Origin: Nematostella vectensis
Lineage: Eukaryota; Cnidaria; Anthozoa; Actiniaria; Edwardsiidae
Assembly: GCF_932526225.1 (NCBI RefSeq)
Contig: NC_064048.1
Span: forward strand, 2,495,597-2,559,596
DNA: 64,000 bases
Direction: 5' to 3'
Part shown: positions 1-13,000 of the stretch, one piece after another
How the letters are laid out: the number at the start of each line of letters is the position of its first letter
Position numbering within the stretch: position 1 is the stretch's first letter
Position numbers and translations under genes: made by a program
The notes under the pieces: generated by a model
Told to the model about the DNA's origin: nothing
Database searches by the model: none
What the model saw: the letters and a program-made list of their open reading frames with translations, nothing else

Positions 1-1020
1 GACTTTTCAATTAACTTTTCACTTTAGCTGAAGGATGCTATTTACTTCCTAAAGGTGCTTGTTTGTGAGCTAGAAAACTTGGCCTCCCAAGTACCAAACT
101 TCTTCATATAGCCAAGTGTTCACTTGCCATAATTTTTGTCATTACCTCTTTCTAAGCCAGAAATTTGCTAGCAGCCAGCACTTAGGGGAAGTTATAGATA
201 TTTATCTTGCATTAACAGCTTTTAAATTTAGAAAAGATGTGTACATTGTAAGCAGTGATTAATGATAGTGGAATTAGATGTTTTTATTGTTGATTACTAT
301 CTCTGACACTGTTAACCAAAATGATAGCTACAATGTATGATCAGACACAAGAAGTCAAGTAGCATTTCATTTATTTTGCCTGGTAATTTGTATCTTTTGT
401 TGCATTTTTTGGTTATTATGTTGCTACTTTGAAACTTTCACATTCCTTTTCTGTTAAAATAACTTCTGTCTCCCTTTTTTAATTCTCAACTTGCCTGTAT
501 TTAGGAATAAGTGTGCAGTATTATTTTTATAATTTGGGAGACAGGTATATGTGAAAATGGTGTCTATTATTATTAGGTGGCCCATTACACACCTTAGGGT
601 ATAAGAAAAACCACTAATTAACACTAACCACCTTGCAGTTTATTATATTAGGAGCTTTATCTATTGCCTGTGGTCTATCTACTTATGCTGCATAGCAGTC
701 TGTGATTGAAAACTGCATCAGGTTACCCGAACCTTTTCCATTTTAAAGTGTATATACAAGATGAAAAATTGTGAAAAACATTGTTTACTTCTCTGTTGTT
801 TACTTGAATTTCCTACAAGTGCTTTTTCCTTACTTGTTGTAAATGTATGTATGTTTCCTTTGATTTCTTGCACTTGAAAGTGATTAAAAAAAAAACAAAG
901 GCCAAGTTCATTTGAATTGATTAACATTGGATGTGGCCTGTGAAAAAATACAACTTTTGAACTTTGCCTAAATAGCCAAAAATGCATATTCTTCATCGTG
1001 TTTTTTTTTTTTTTTAACAG
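1..1020 (+). other. ARID2 intron upstream of the first visible exon
   Basis: This AT-rich stretch has no coding region I can support. It ends in a long T tract and AACAG, a clear 3' splice site at 1019-1020. The next exon starts with one base completing a split codon, so the gene's 5' exons (start codon and most of the ARID domain) lie left of the window. Confidence 0.7.
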
Positions 1021-4000
1021 ATACCTTGAAGCATATGAGAGAATCAACTTCTTTGGGGAAGATGCTGAAGATGTGCTTGCGTCTGGACGGCCCAATACAC
1101 CCATATCAATGGCACCCTATATTGCGCCAGGTGAGCATGCGATTTGTCACCCCTCCTCGCATACAGTGGTGCATGTCGCCCTACAATACTCCTCCAGGGT
1201 TTGATTTTTGCAATTATTCACTTACCTGAGGTAATGCGGCTGAGTTGAGGGCATTTAAATTTTTCTTATTATCCATTCAATAATTTCATGGAATAAAATG
1301 ATAATAAAACATGTGTTTGTTATTGCCGAGGAAGCCTAGAGAAACTTAAAAGGAATAGGAATCAATAATTCAATTATAACTTTCAGTTAGGAAAAGCACT
1401 GTAATAGCACCATTATATGAAACATAAATTAGGTAAATTTGTGAAATTTAGCTCCCATACATTTTTCAAACATTTGGATCCACTGCTACTTAGTCTCCAC
1501 AAAAAGGGGTGTTATATGATCATACTTTGTTATCTCCATTTGAACTTACGTAAGTTAGAAACAACCCACCACTTTTTGTCCCAATCTGGCTGTCTATATC
1601 ATATCATATTATAATATTATATTCATATTTTATCATATCTTCCCTTTCAGAATATACACAGTCTATAATACCAAAAGGTAGGGGAAGTTCATGTATACAC
1701 ACTATTTACATTAAGTACTCAGTTTCAATTATATGCTTCTGTAAAAACCTGAAATAATCTTGATTAGATATTTGTCACCTCTTAAACTATTGTTTACTGT
1801 ATGTTTAGACTTTAGCGACTATTCAAAGTATTTTTATTCTTTTTGTGTGTGTTTTGCAGATGAAAATAGAAACTTTGAGAAGTTAGTGCTGTCCTTACAA
1901 TGTGGCTTGCCGAACGAAGTGGATTTTGCAATCAACATCTGTATGCTGCTTTCCAATGTCAGCAACTCTGTCTTCAACCTTACAAAGGTATCAGATTAGA
2001 TACCTAATTGCAATAAGTACTCCATATTTGGGACTGTGATTGAAATCCTTGAGCATGTAGAAACAAAGCAATATTTTTTTTTTCAAATCGCATTAGTTTG
2101 TTTACGCCAGGAAAAGAAAGCTTGGTAAGGCTAGAGTAGAATACTTGGGTGGGATGTTAACAAGCGATGTTTTCAGCTTGTTATGTGTATGTTGATTGTT
2201 TGATTACCTCTTAGGCACCTGCTGTAATAGACATGCTTCTAGCCCATGTTGGTGTTTTTGGGGAGAACTCACAGAGCCTCAAGGATGTCTACAAAGAATG
2301 GTATCAGAAGACAGATCGGGACTTTATCAAGGTATGATCAAAATAACCTTTAAAAAGTTATTCTCTTTTTTCAAATAAAGGAAAAATTTGTTTTGTCTAG
2401 CTTGAGTGGTCTTGTGTTTAGTCGTTGAAATAAAAAAAATGAACTAATTATAGGCCAAATTTCCATCCCTTTACCATCATCCCTTTTCCATCATCATCAT
2501 CATCATTGTTGTGGTTGTTCTTGTCATCTTCGTCATCATCATCAGGAATGTCACTCTCATCATCACTATTTTTATATTACCATTACGATCGTTACCAACA
2601 CCACCGCTATGTCCATCATCACCACCACCAACTATCAATTCTAACCATGGTTGTGTATCATTGCCTAGTTCTGGATGGAAACAATTGAAGAAGATGAATT
2701 GAGAGCACTGTTCTGTGAAAGCAAAGGTATAAACAATTTAAACTTGTATATTTATAAGCAAACTCAGTTTAGTTCAGTATGCACAGTAAAGCATGCTTTG
2801 ATTAAAAAGTGCTTAAACCACGCAGATCCGCGCTGTGCAAACCCCAAATCATAGCTCGATAGCTGATTGGCTTAACCTTGCGCAGAACTGTGCATGGGGA
2901 CAGGAACCTAAGACATTTCCACTTAATAGTTTTATTTTCAAGTTTAGAGTTGATCTCTGTTAGAAAGGGGAAAATGCATGGTCTAAAGTAGTAGACTTAT
3001 TAGAATTGTGCTCATAGTTTATCCTTGAAAACATGATTTGGGTACCTGATACTTGATTCTAATGGCCAGTAATGGTAACAGAATTAGGGTAAACAAACAG
3101 TTGATATACTGGACCCCATAATGGAAATATGGCATGGACTTAATTCAGCATTGCAGACAATAACTTTTATCTTCTCATGTTATTTTTCCAGATCAAGTTG
3201 AATCTGTTGAGGATGACAGACTGTTCAATGATGGTAAAAAGTATGGGGCAAGCAGTATAGAGGCCCAACGAGTTGCACAGGTTAGAACATCCAGCCACAC
3301 AATTTGTTACTGTTTATATACGGTACGACTAGGATTGTCAGAGCAATTCAAGTACTACAAGCCATGAGTCTTGTAAATCGTTAAAATGTTAATTGAACAT
3401 GGTGTAATGTGCAGTTAGTGATTTGCATACATAGGTATGTTTATGAGTGGCCCTCTTGAAGCAAGCCAGTCTGTAGGTCCAACTTACTTGACAGTGTTGT
3501 TTTGTTTTTATTTTGAATCTTTAAAACTCTGATTATTTTAAAATATACAATTTTACCTGTATTATTTGATCCTTATGCAATAATACTTGAGCTGTTTTAG
3601 TTGTTGAATCGTTTAAAATTCATGGTGATTCAAGTGGATTTTATTCACTAAGTTGAACTTGTATAGGGTTTTTTTAGCCTACAAACCACACATCAAGCGA
3701 GTCAGATCAACAAGTTTTATAATACAGGGCTTCTGGAATTACATGAAAAAACCTCAAAATTACGCAGCATTCATTGCTAAATTACGTGCTAAATTACGCA
3801 GAAAATCAAACATTATGCACTAAATTACGCTGGATTTTGCAATATATTTTTCTTTAAGGGATCCTTTACTGAATTAGGCACTAAATTACACGGAATATCA
3901 ACTGTTACGCCCAAACTACATTTTGTACAAAAGGAAAGCACAAAATAACTTGAAAAGGTTTATCCTAAAAGAACACATCAGCTATGCACTTAAATGTTTT

Positions 4001-7000
4001 GTCTTTCAAAATTTAGCCAAATTATGCGGGATTACGCCCAAATTTGTGGATTACGCGGAAAAAGCCAAATTACGCGCTTCCGCACAAGCACGTAATTCCA
4101 GAAGCCCTGACAATAGTACCTGTTATACATATATAGCCTTGTTACATATTTATGCTTGTCTGATCAAGTTTGTGTTCTTAGGTCTGCATGATCCTGTATA
4201 ACTTCTCGTTTGACTCCACGAATGCAGAAATTCTAGCAAGCCACACAGTTTGTCTAAGGTATAAGTTATATGATGCAATTCCTGAAGGGCCTCTCATTAT
4301 GTTTTTTTCCATTAATTTTTCTTCACCATCTCTATCTGGCCATTGTTGTTTGATTTTCTGCCTGTGTCATATACTGCAGTAACCAGTAACCTACACTATT
4401 TCATAAGGCAAGATACAATATCTTCTGCTAAATGGCCTCTTGTTAGGTTTCTGATGATGGGAATTTGTAGTCGTCTTGGAAATCTCCAAAACCTGGCATG
4501 GAACACTCTTTCAAACCTCGCAGAGAAGGTGAGAAACCCTGATCCTACACAGGATTGAATTACCTTATGTGTACATTCAAATACATTCAAATTTTAATGC
4601 CAAGTACAGTTACAGTAATAATATTTCTTTTGTGCACAACACATTCTTTCAATTCTTGTGGAAAAGGTGAAAAACCCTTATACCTAGACAGGATTTATTA
4701 CTCTATCAATATAAATATCATTACCTTACATTACATTCACAACTTTTTATGGCAAGTTTTAGATTACCAATTAAAGCAAAATGTTCTTTAAGGATGACAT
4801 AAGGACAATCACTGGCTTTTGAACCCACAGAACTTTAAACCTGGTATGCCATTATGGAAGCTTGTCAATAGATTGTATTATGACTCTCCCATTTCAAGTT
4901 TCTATTTTTGTTATAGATCTTCATTCTTTCATATACCTCCCCATTTGCTGAATATTCTTTCTTGAATCTACAGATGAAGCTAGACCCTATTGAGTCAAAC
5001 GTCACCCAAGTGTTTTTTCAAGTTATGCACCACTTTTTGAATGACAATGACCGCTTTAGAGTCATCAAGGGTAATTGTTGATTATTTGAAGTAAAATAAA
5101 TATGGTGTGGTCATAATTAACTGTGTGTGTGTCCTTTATTCTCCACAATATGTGTGCTTTCTTTTCAACGATGGATATGTGTATGTGTTTTATTCCAGCA
5201 ATTGGTGTGTTGTGCTGACTGTATGGCTGTGTTCTTTATTCTTTTTATCCTCAGACATGAATGTTTTGTGCTTAGAATTGACTGTATGTGCACTTTATTT
5301 TCAGCAATGGATGTTTTTTTAGAATCCACTGTATGTGTGTTTTATTCTCGGCAATGGATATGTTGTGCTGACTGTATGGCTGTGTTCTTTATTCTTTTTA
5401 TCCTCAGACATGAATGTTTTGTGCTTAGAATTGACTGTATGTGCACTTTATTTTCAGCAATGGATGTTTTTTTTAGAATCCACCGTATGTGTGTTTTATT
5501 CCTGGCAATGGATATGTTGTGCTGACTGTATGGCTGTGTTCTTTATTCTTTTTATCCTCAGACATGAATGTTTTGTGCTTAGAATTGACTGTATGTGCAC
5601 TTTATTTTCAGCAATGGATGTTTTTTTTAGAATCCACTGTATGTGTGTTTTATTCTCAGCAATGGATATGTTGTGCTGACTGTACATATTTGCACTTTAT
5701 TATCTACAAGGGATGTGTCTGCTTAAAATTTACTGTATGTGTGCTTTACCCTCAGCAATTCACCTGTAATATGTGCTTTATTCCCAGCCATGGATGTGTT
5801 GGCTAAGCTATGTACTTGTGAGGAAAATGACACTGTGATGGAGAATGGATTAGAGGTGCATGGCTATGAATCCCTGATCAGAATCCTAATCATCCCAGAC
5901 ATTCAGGTAAAACTAACACATATTTACTATTCTCAAAGAATCCCATCTGTTGGCTTTTTGTGTTCTCTGATAAGCATTTTTAAGTGTCACTGACAATTAA
6001 AAGCCATGACAAGGCACATGCACTGGATGTGTGAGATGATATCTCCCCAGACACTGAAAAGTGGGTAATTACTTATCGAGGGATCACCAAAGACTATCCT
6101 TTTTCTATATGATATCTATGACTGTGCAAAATCCTTGGTATGCTCTTTGTGACAGCTTAGATGTGAAAACAAGTCATATTAATGTAAGCCAAGTAAGCAG
6201 AAATTACTTTAGCTGATAAGCATCTTAGTTTCTGGCTCCTGATAGCATGTGCTTTGATGTTAGCTTGTTATAGGCTCCCTAGAAGCCCTATACAACATCT
6301 CTGGTGTTGGCCAGGTGACTTCAGACCAGATAGCAGGCATTCACCATAGTGTGGGTGAGTAGATGTGCATTCTCTTAGTCGCTAAATTAAGTTGATTGTT
6401 TTATTTGGATTGTTACTGATAAAAGTGTTATATTTAAAATTCTGTCTTAAAAATCTTAAAAAGGTTTGAAATTTTTCGGCTTTTAGGAGCCATGGAAATT
6501 TGGTCCACCCTTAAATAAAGAAGACCCCTGTCAATTCTATTTCATCATTTACTATATATTACTGAAAGTCTTGTATCACCATGTCATCTAACAACTACCC
6601 ATGGCCAACAATTTTATTTATGGGTGCAAGTCTTTTCTTAGTACCTCTTGACTGGTGTTTCTACTTATCTAATGTTCTTGTTTAAGATCTCAACGACAAG
6701 TTTTTAACTATTTGCTTGTTGTTTCAGATACTCTGGTCTGTATGGTGACATTAGATGTGGACTTCTTTGGACCAAAGGCTCTCAGTGCAGTAACAGTCAT
6801 AGAAAACAGGATATCTGCTCCCCTACCCCCCATCCCTAGAACACGGCCTGCCATGACGCCTCCCCCAATATCTCCAACCACTGGGCCACCAAAGTCTCCT
6901 GCCCCAACAAGACGAGAAGAGATGGATGCTGAGTCATTCACCTTCAAATGGTAATGCCACTTTAAGTGATTTCATGCTCTCTAATCATCTTGATCCAACA

Positions 7001-10000
7001 ACTACTCCTACAAGGAGAAAAGAGATGGTTGCTGAGATATCCACATTCAAATGATCATGCAGCTTTTAGTAATATTGTGCTCTCAAATCTTCTTGCTCCA
7101 ACAAGGAGAGAAAAGATAGACACTGGGTCATGCACGTTGTACTATCAAATCATTGTTTGTTTATAATCTGTTACCTATGGCCTGCAGGTGATAAGCATGC
7201 ACAGAAATATGGATTTGGGATTTTTGAGCATGTGAGCACCTTAAAAAAATATTATTAACTCCATCATTAGTTAAAAGTATCCCCTACTTACCCCCCCCCC
7301 CCCCTCCCCAAAAAAAGCAACCTGGCTCTGAAATCTTGATTTTTTTTTCAGGTTAAAATCAACGTATGAAAATTATCCAAATGGCAGTGTATCTCGCATT
7401 GACTTGTATGCTGATTATCTGTCATCATGTAGCCGCCTGGCACGCATAGGAATCTTGAATGCTACTTCATTCAATAGAATAGTCAAGTAAGTCAAATGCT
7501 TTGTAACAGTTACAAGTATTCTCTAATTTTTATAAAAAGTAAGGTGTTTTGTGTTATAATGGTGACTTTGTCCATATCAGAGTCCATCATGTTATTCTTT
7601 TCATTTATGACAAATTATATGAAGAAATCTCGGAATAGCTATTATAGGTTTTATACTTTATTGACCAAATACAAAAGAAAATATTACATTAGCTTCCCCA
7701 AAATGGCTGATGCAACACACTCACTCATATCAGCCAATAGAAATGACACTACCTATTTTACGAGGATGACAAAGTAGTGGCCGACTTTAAACCTTTAAAT
7801 CAAGGTTGATAATCAAGTTTAATAATGGGGTTACGACCTAGAGTATTGATCATTATGCCTAGACTATTATTGAGTATTATTGCTATGATTTTTCTCTATG
7901 TATATGTTGTGCTATAGTTGCATTTCTGCTTTTTCCAGAATGGCATTTCCTGATGCCCAGCTCCGGCGTTTTCCATCTGGTAACCAACTTCAGTATGCTT
8001 TGGTTGGTGTGCGCAGGAAGCCTAACCAGCAAGTTCCATCGACAATTAACTCTACCATGTCTCCTGGTACTCAGGACCACAGCAGAACACCCACTCCACC
8101 CATGTCTGTACAAAACGCACCTTCCTGGAACCAGAGTCCGAGGTTAGGGATGAGCCCAGCCCGCCCACCAGTCCCTGCTGGTCAATACCAGGGGACACCA
8201 AGAGCGCCACTTAACCAGGCACCCGTGAGAAGACCTTTCATGCCTGGCCAGGGCCTCCAACAAATGCCTGGGTTATCAGGAAGTGGCCAGGGTACTCCTG
8301 ATCAGAGCGCTGGTATGGCACACCAGATGAGAACTAGAAACCAACAAATGATGATCCAACAGCGCCAGAGAATGCAGCAAAATTTACAACAACAAGGACA
8401 GCAGCAGACCCCACAGAGAATAGCCCCGGCCCCACCTAATACCCAAAACATGCGTCAAACACCAACACCACCCATGCCTCCAAAGTCACCACATGGGTCC
8501 CCAGGACTAATGGCAGCACAGCAAAATAGTGGTGGACAATCCATGCCGCAGCACCAAGTCATGCAGATGGCCCGGCAGCAAATGCCAGGCATGGTCCAGC
8601 AATCTACCAATAACCCTAGAGTACCAGCCATGAGTGGATTTCCTCTCCAACGGCCAGCTCAATTACCAGTTATGTCGACTGCTTCCATGCAGAGTCCAGT
8701 ACAAACTGTGACACTACCTGGGGCAGTTAACATGCTACCACCTGGTGCACCCCTGAGACCGTACCAGGCTAGACCTCTCAGACCTGACATGGCACAGACG
8801 TGGGCGACTCCAATGGGTCAAAGCACCCAGGGCCCGAATGTTCCAGGAATAAGGCCAGGTATGGATGGAGCCCAGAGGGGAACGACACCACAGGGATGGC
8901 AGCAAGCCCCTTCCACCACTGCACAGGTCCGCCCCGGGGTAGCAGGCTATCCCACTCCACAGGAGGCTGCTGCTGGGTTTGTGGGGAGGAGCTATATGCA
9001 GCCTATTGCACCCAAGCCCATGCCAGTACCGAGGTGGGTTGATATGTACTGTATATGGTATCTGCAGTGTTATCCAATATCAATGCTTGTAGCTGAACCC
9101 ACTTGTATTTCTTATACCCCATTCACCCCCAAAAGTTAAACATGTTAGAGGTGGTTAAACTAAACGTGTTTTCAAATTCATAAATTGTATCAATTAACAG
9201 GTTTTAAACTAGCTCAGAAGGTATTTATAACACAACTTCACAGAGCGCACCACAATACAGCACTGTGATGGGGACCCGGTGTCATGTGTTTTTACTTGTA
9301 CTGACGTGATTTTATTGAACCCAACATTACTGTAACTATCTTCTTCACAGCTCGTCTGTCCTGAACACGAACATGCCACGCCCTTCTTTACCTAACCACA
9401 AGCCGTCCTCAGATGGTGTCGTCCTGATTGCAAGAGAAGAGAGAGCGGAGGATGTTGTTTCAACTGATCTACTACAAAACTCTGAGGAACAGCGAATTGT
9501 TGTGGTGGAGAACTCGAACAGAAGACAAAATACGGTGGAGAAAAACTCTAGTGCTAGTTTGGCAGGAAGTAATGGACATGTTGGCAGTGAGAATGGTTCA
9601 GAGACTCCTCCCCCTTCGACACGAACTGACTCAAGCACCCAGGGACTGAACAACACTGGTGGGAAGGGGGGTCTAAAAAGAGATGTGAAAGCATTACAAA
9701 ACTCAAGTGATGGACAAACCAATAAAGCGCAACACAATGGACATGATAACCCTAAAAAAGCTCGATTAGGTGATCAGACAAACGATAGGGTGATATCCCC
9801 GCCTACTTTACCTTGTAGCACCGACGTCACCACACCTCTTGTTAATGGTGGGGTACGTACAGACTCTAAGAGCAAACTCATGGATAAGTTACTAGGGAAT
9901 GACCTACACATGCCTCTTAACGGCGTCTGTGACATCAACTCTACGGACTTGGACTTGATTCCTGGGGAAGGAGAGCGGCTGAGTGGTAGCAACTCCAAGA

Positions 10001-13000
10001 GTTCGTCTCCTGATCTCTTTGAAAATAATTCTGATTTCGGAAAGTACCTAGAGGAAGGGGATACTGATACAGGGCTTTTCAGTGATGTGTTGTCAGGGGA
10101 CTTGCGGATTGATCCCGTAGAACTGGACTCGGAAGAGAAAGGGAAAGACACGGAGGGTCAGGTCCCTAGTCTACCTGATCTTGGTTATGACGCTGTTGCG
10201 CAGGAGTTGAGGAACCAGACAAATAGTGTGGCTGATGACACGTTTGGCAAGTCCCTGGGTGTCAATGTTAAAGCACCCATCCCTTCCGTGTCCTCTGCAT
10301 CGCAGACTCAACCTGGTCCCAACGAGATGGTGCTATCACGATACGGGGATCAGCCCAGGTACCCTGTACGGGGCCCCAATCCAGAAGGTGTCTGGAATGG
10401 GCCTGTTAAGAGCCCCATGGTATCTGGGACCATCCCTGGAAGGCCCCCCACAGCACAGACTGCTAGTGAGATCCTTGAGCATCGAACACGGGCTCTTGTT
10501 ACACCAAAGGCATCAGTCATGGAGCCACAGGACCAGACGAGGGGGCAACAGGCCACGCCCCAGGTGCCAATGGGTCTACCAGCTGTTTCTGCACATATTA
10601 GCCCTGGGCCCATGGCGCCAGCTGGGACACCACCCCCAGCCACGCCCTTATCTAGTGATGGGACTGGGCCGCATTTCAAATCCGGACCAAGTACACCTTC
10701 TGTAGAGACTGTGAAGCCGTTTCAATGCCGGTGGGAAGCATGCGCAAGGTGAGTGACAGGTTATGGGTGCAACTTTGAACCTCAGGACTTGAGACCTGTG
10801 AGCATGGTTTTTATTTATGAAACTACGCGTAAATTTGAACTCTCTATTTCGCATGTAATATTTCGCCTGTTGCATTTCATATTCAACTTCTGCATTGGTT
10901 ACTGTGTTATTCAGTATTCTGCAAACTTTCGTCAACCACTGCTTCCGACATTCAAAACCAACGGAATAATATTTGTCACTTTTGATTGGTCAGCACTCTG
11001 CGAAAAGGTAACCTGTTTAAAGCGAATTAATCCGCTTTACAGATTTCGAATGGCATCGGTGAGAGTTCGCATAATATAAAAAACTGCAGTAAATAAGTTA
11101 ATACGATGATAAATATTCAAGTCTGGAATACGCATCTCCTGTCTTGTAATTCCGTAGTCATTCGACTTTTTATGTGATTACTAGTGTTTTCATAATCTCG
11201 ATATCAATGACTAAGTGATGTGTGTGATTGCAGCTCGTTTGACGACAGCAAGCAGTTGTTTGGTCACGTGGTCAGCGCCCACGTTTCGCGGGATTCGCTG
11301 ACTATGTCATGCGCGTGGGAAAACTGTGCACCTGTACGGCGATCGAGGTCTTCGCTGCTCTTCCATTTACAGGTATAAAACCCGCTCAAAAAGGTTTTTG
11401 CGATACTAAGCATTGATTATTTCTGAGATGGACTTATATAGAGCTAAGATTTAGCGAGGGAGCCTGAAATGGGAATCTTCAGAAATGTTTAATGAGAAGG
11501 GCAGTCACTTGGAATCTGACTTGTGCGGGCACTGGACTATTAAAGAAGGACAATCACGCCTCCATTTTACGCTCCCGCGCGATACCGAATCACACAAAAC
11601 TTTTATTTCGAACGGCTTATTCAAGCGAGTAACTGAGAGCTTTCAATAAAATATCGTTTATAATGTTTTCTTGCAAATAAACCGATGGATTTCTTGCAAA
11701 TAAACCGATGGATTTTAAATTGTGAACAATAACAATGGTGTGGTTGATCGATATTCCTAAACAAAGAGCACATGACAATACATACCTTGGGCCTAAAGTC
11801 AACCTGAAGAGTTGCAATTGCAAACGCCACAAGAAAGGAAAATAATTTGGTGTAACTTTCTTGTCCACTTCCCGATCACTATCATTCGCCTGTTTTGTTA
11901 AACAGTGCTTTTCTTGTGTTGCAGCAAAAACACATGGAGCCCACACCAGTCACCACCATTTCTCATCCACCACAGGCAGCCCAAGCGCCGCCCACGACAC
12001 CAGCACCGCAGACGCACAATCCAAGTCCATTCCCAGCGTACCACTTGCTCGCACGCATGCTCAACGTACACCAGGTAGGGACCAGGAAGACTAACCTACT
12101 GAACCTTTGAACTTGGCTTCAATTTCGTCACAAAATGCTCGTAGACTTATAGATAACTTAGTAAGTTACGTTCTTCTGGATCGCATGGTCAAATCCTTCG
12201 TAGGACATTACATACCATATTTGGAACACCGCTTCCATTAATGTGTTGCTTTTCTTGTGTAAAATTGCATAAATATATGCTCAGACACCAACGTTCTATT
12301 TGGCTAATGAAGCTGAAACAATCCGACTTGTTGATTCATTTGCACGCATTTGCATTGAATACGGCTCATGGATAATACGACCTATCCTTAGCAAAAAAAA
12401 AAACCGATATGCATTTCTTGAAATAAGTATATTTTCTAACCCTTTCCCTCTTATTGGCTCGTCTCTTACCTTTTCTTTTCGTAGGAGGAAGATGAGTCCC
12501 CCCTCACCAAAACCATACGTCTCACCGCCGCACTTGTACTTAGAAACATCGCCCAGTACTCCGCCACAGCTAGAAGGTAAGGTCCCAAAAACCTCGTGCT
12601 AACAGAACTCCGCCACAACTAGAAGGTAAGGTCCCTAAAACCTCGTGCTAACAGAACTCCGCCACAACTAGAAGGTAAGGTCCCTAAAACCTCGAGCTAA
12701 CAGAACTCCGCCACAACTAGAAGGTAAGGTCCCAAAAACCTCGTGCTAACAGAGCTCCGCCACAACTAGAAGGTAAGGTCCCTAAAACCTCGTGCTAACA
12801 ATACTCCGCCACAACTAGAAGGTAAGGCGGAATACCTTTAAAGACTTGTTCTTATAACACCAGCTTGTACACAACTTCCATTGTAACAATTTTTCTGCCC
12901 ATTGTGAGAGAACACGTCGCTATCGAAATAGGCCTGTCGTTCGCAAATTGGATCATACAGAGTGCTTGAACTTACTGTTTCCATGTTGTCGTGTTATTAC

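Noticed and set aside
5127-5806. Cysteine-rich 105-132 codon forward frames
   Set aside because: They are generated by the 154-bp repeat before ARID2 exon 9 and run across the real acceptor.
6274-6354. ARID2 exon 10 starting at the second AG (6273)
   Set aside because: This start puts a stop in frame; the AG at 6263 keeps frame and matches the family.
9345-9737. Reverse-strand 130-codon frame
   Set aside because: It is a shadow of ARID2 exon 14.
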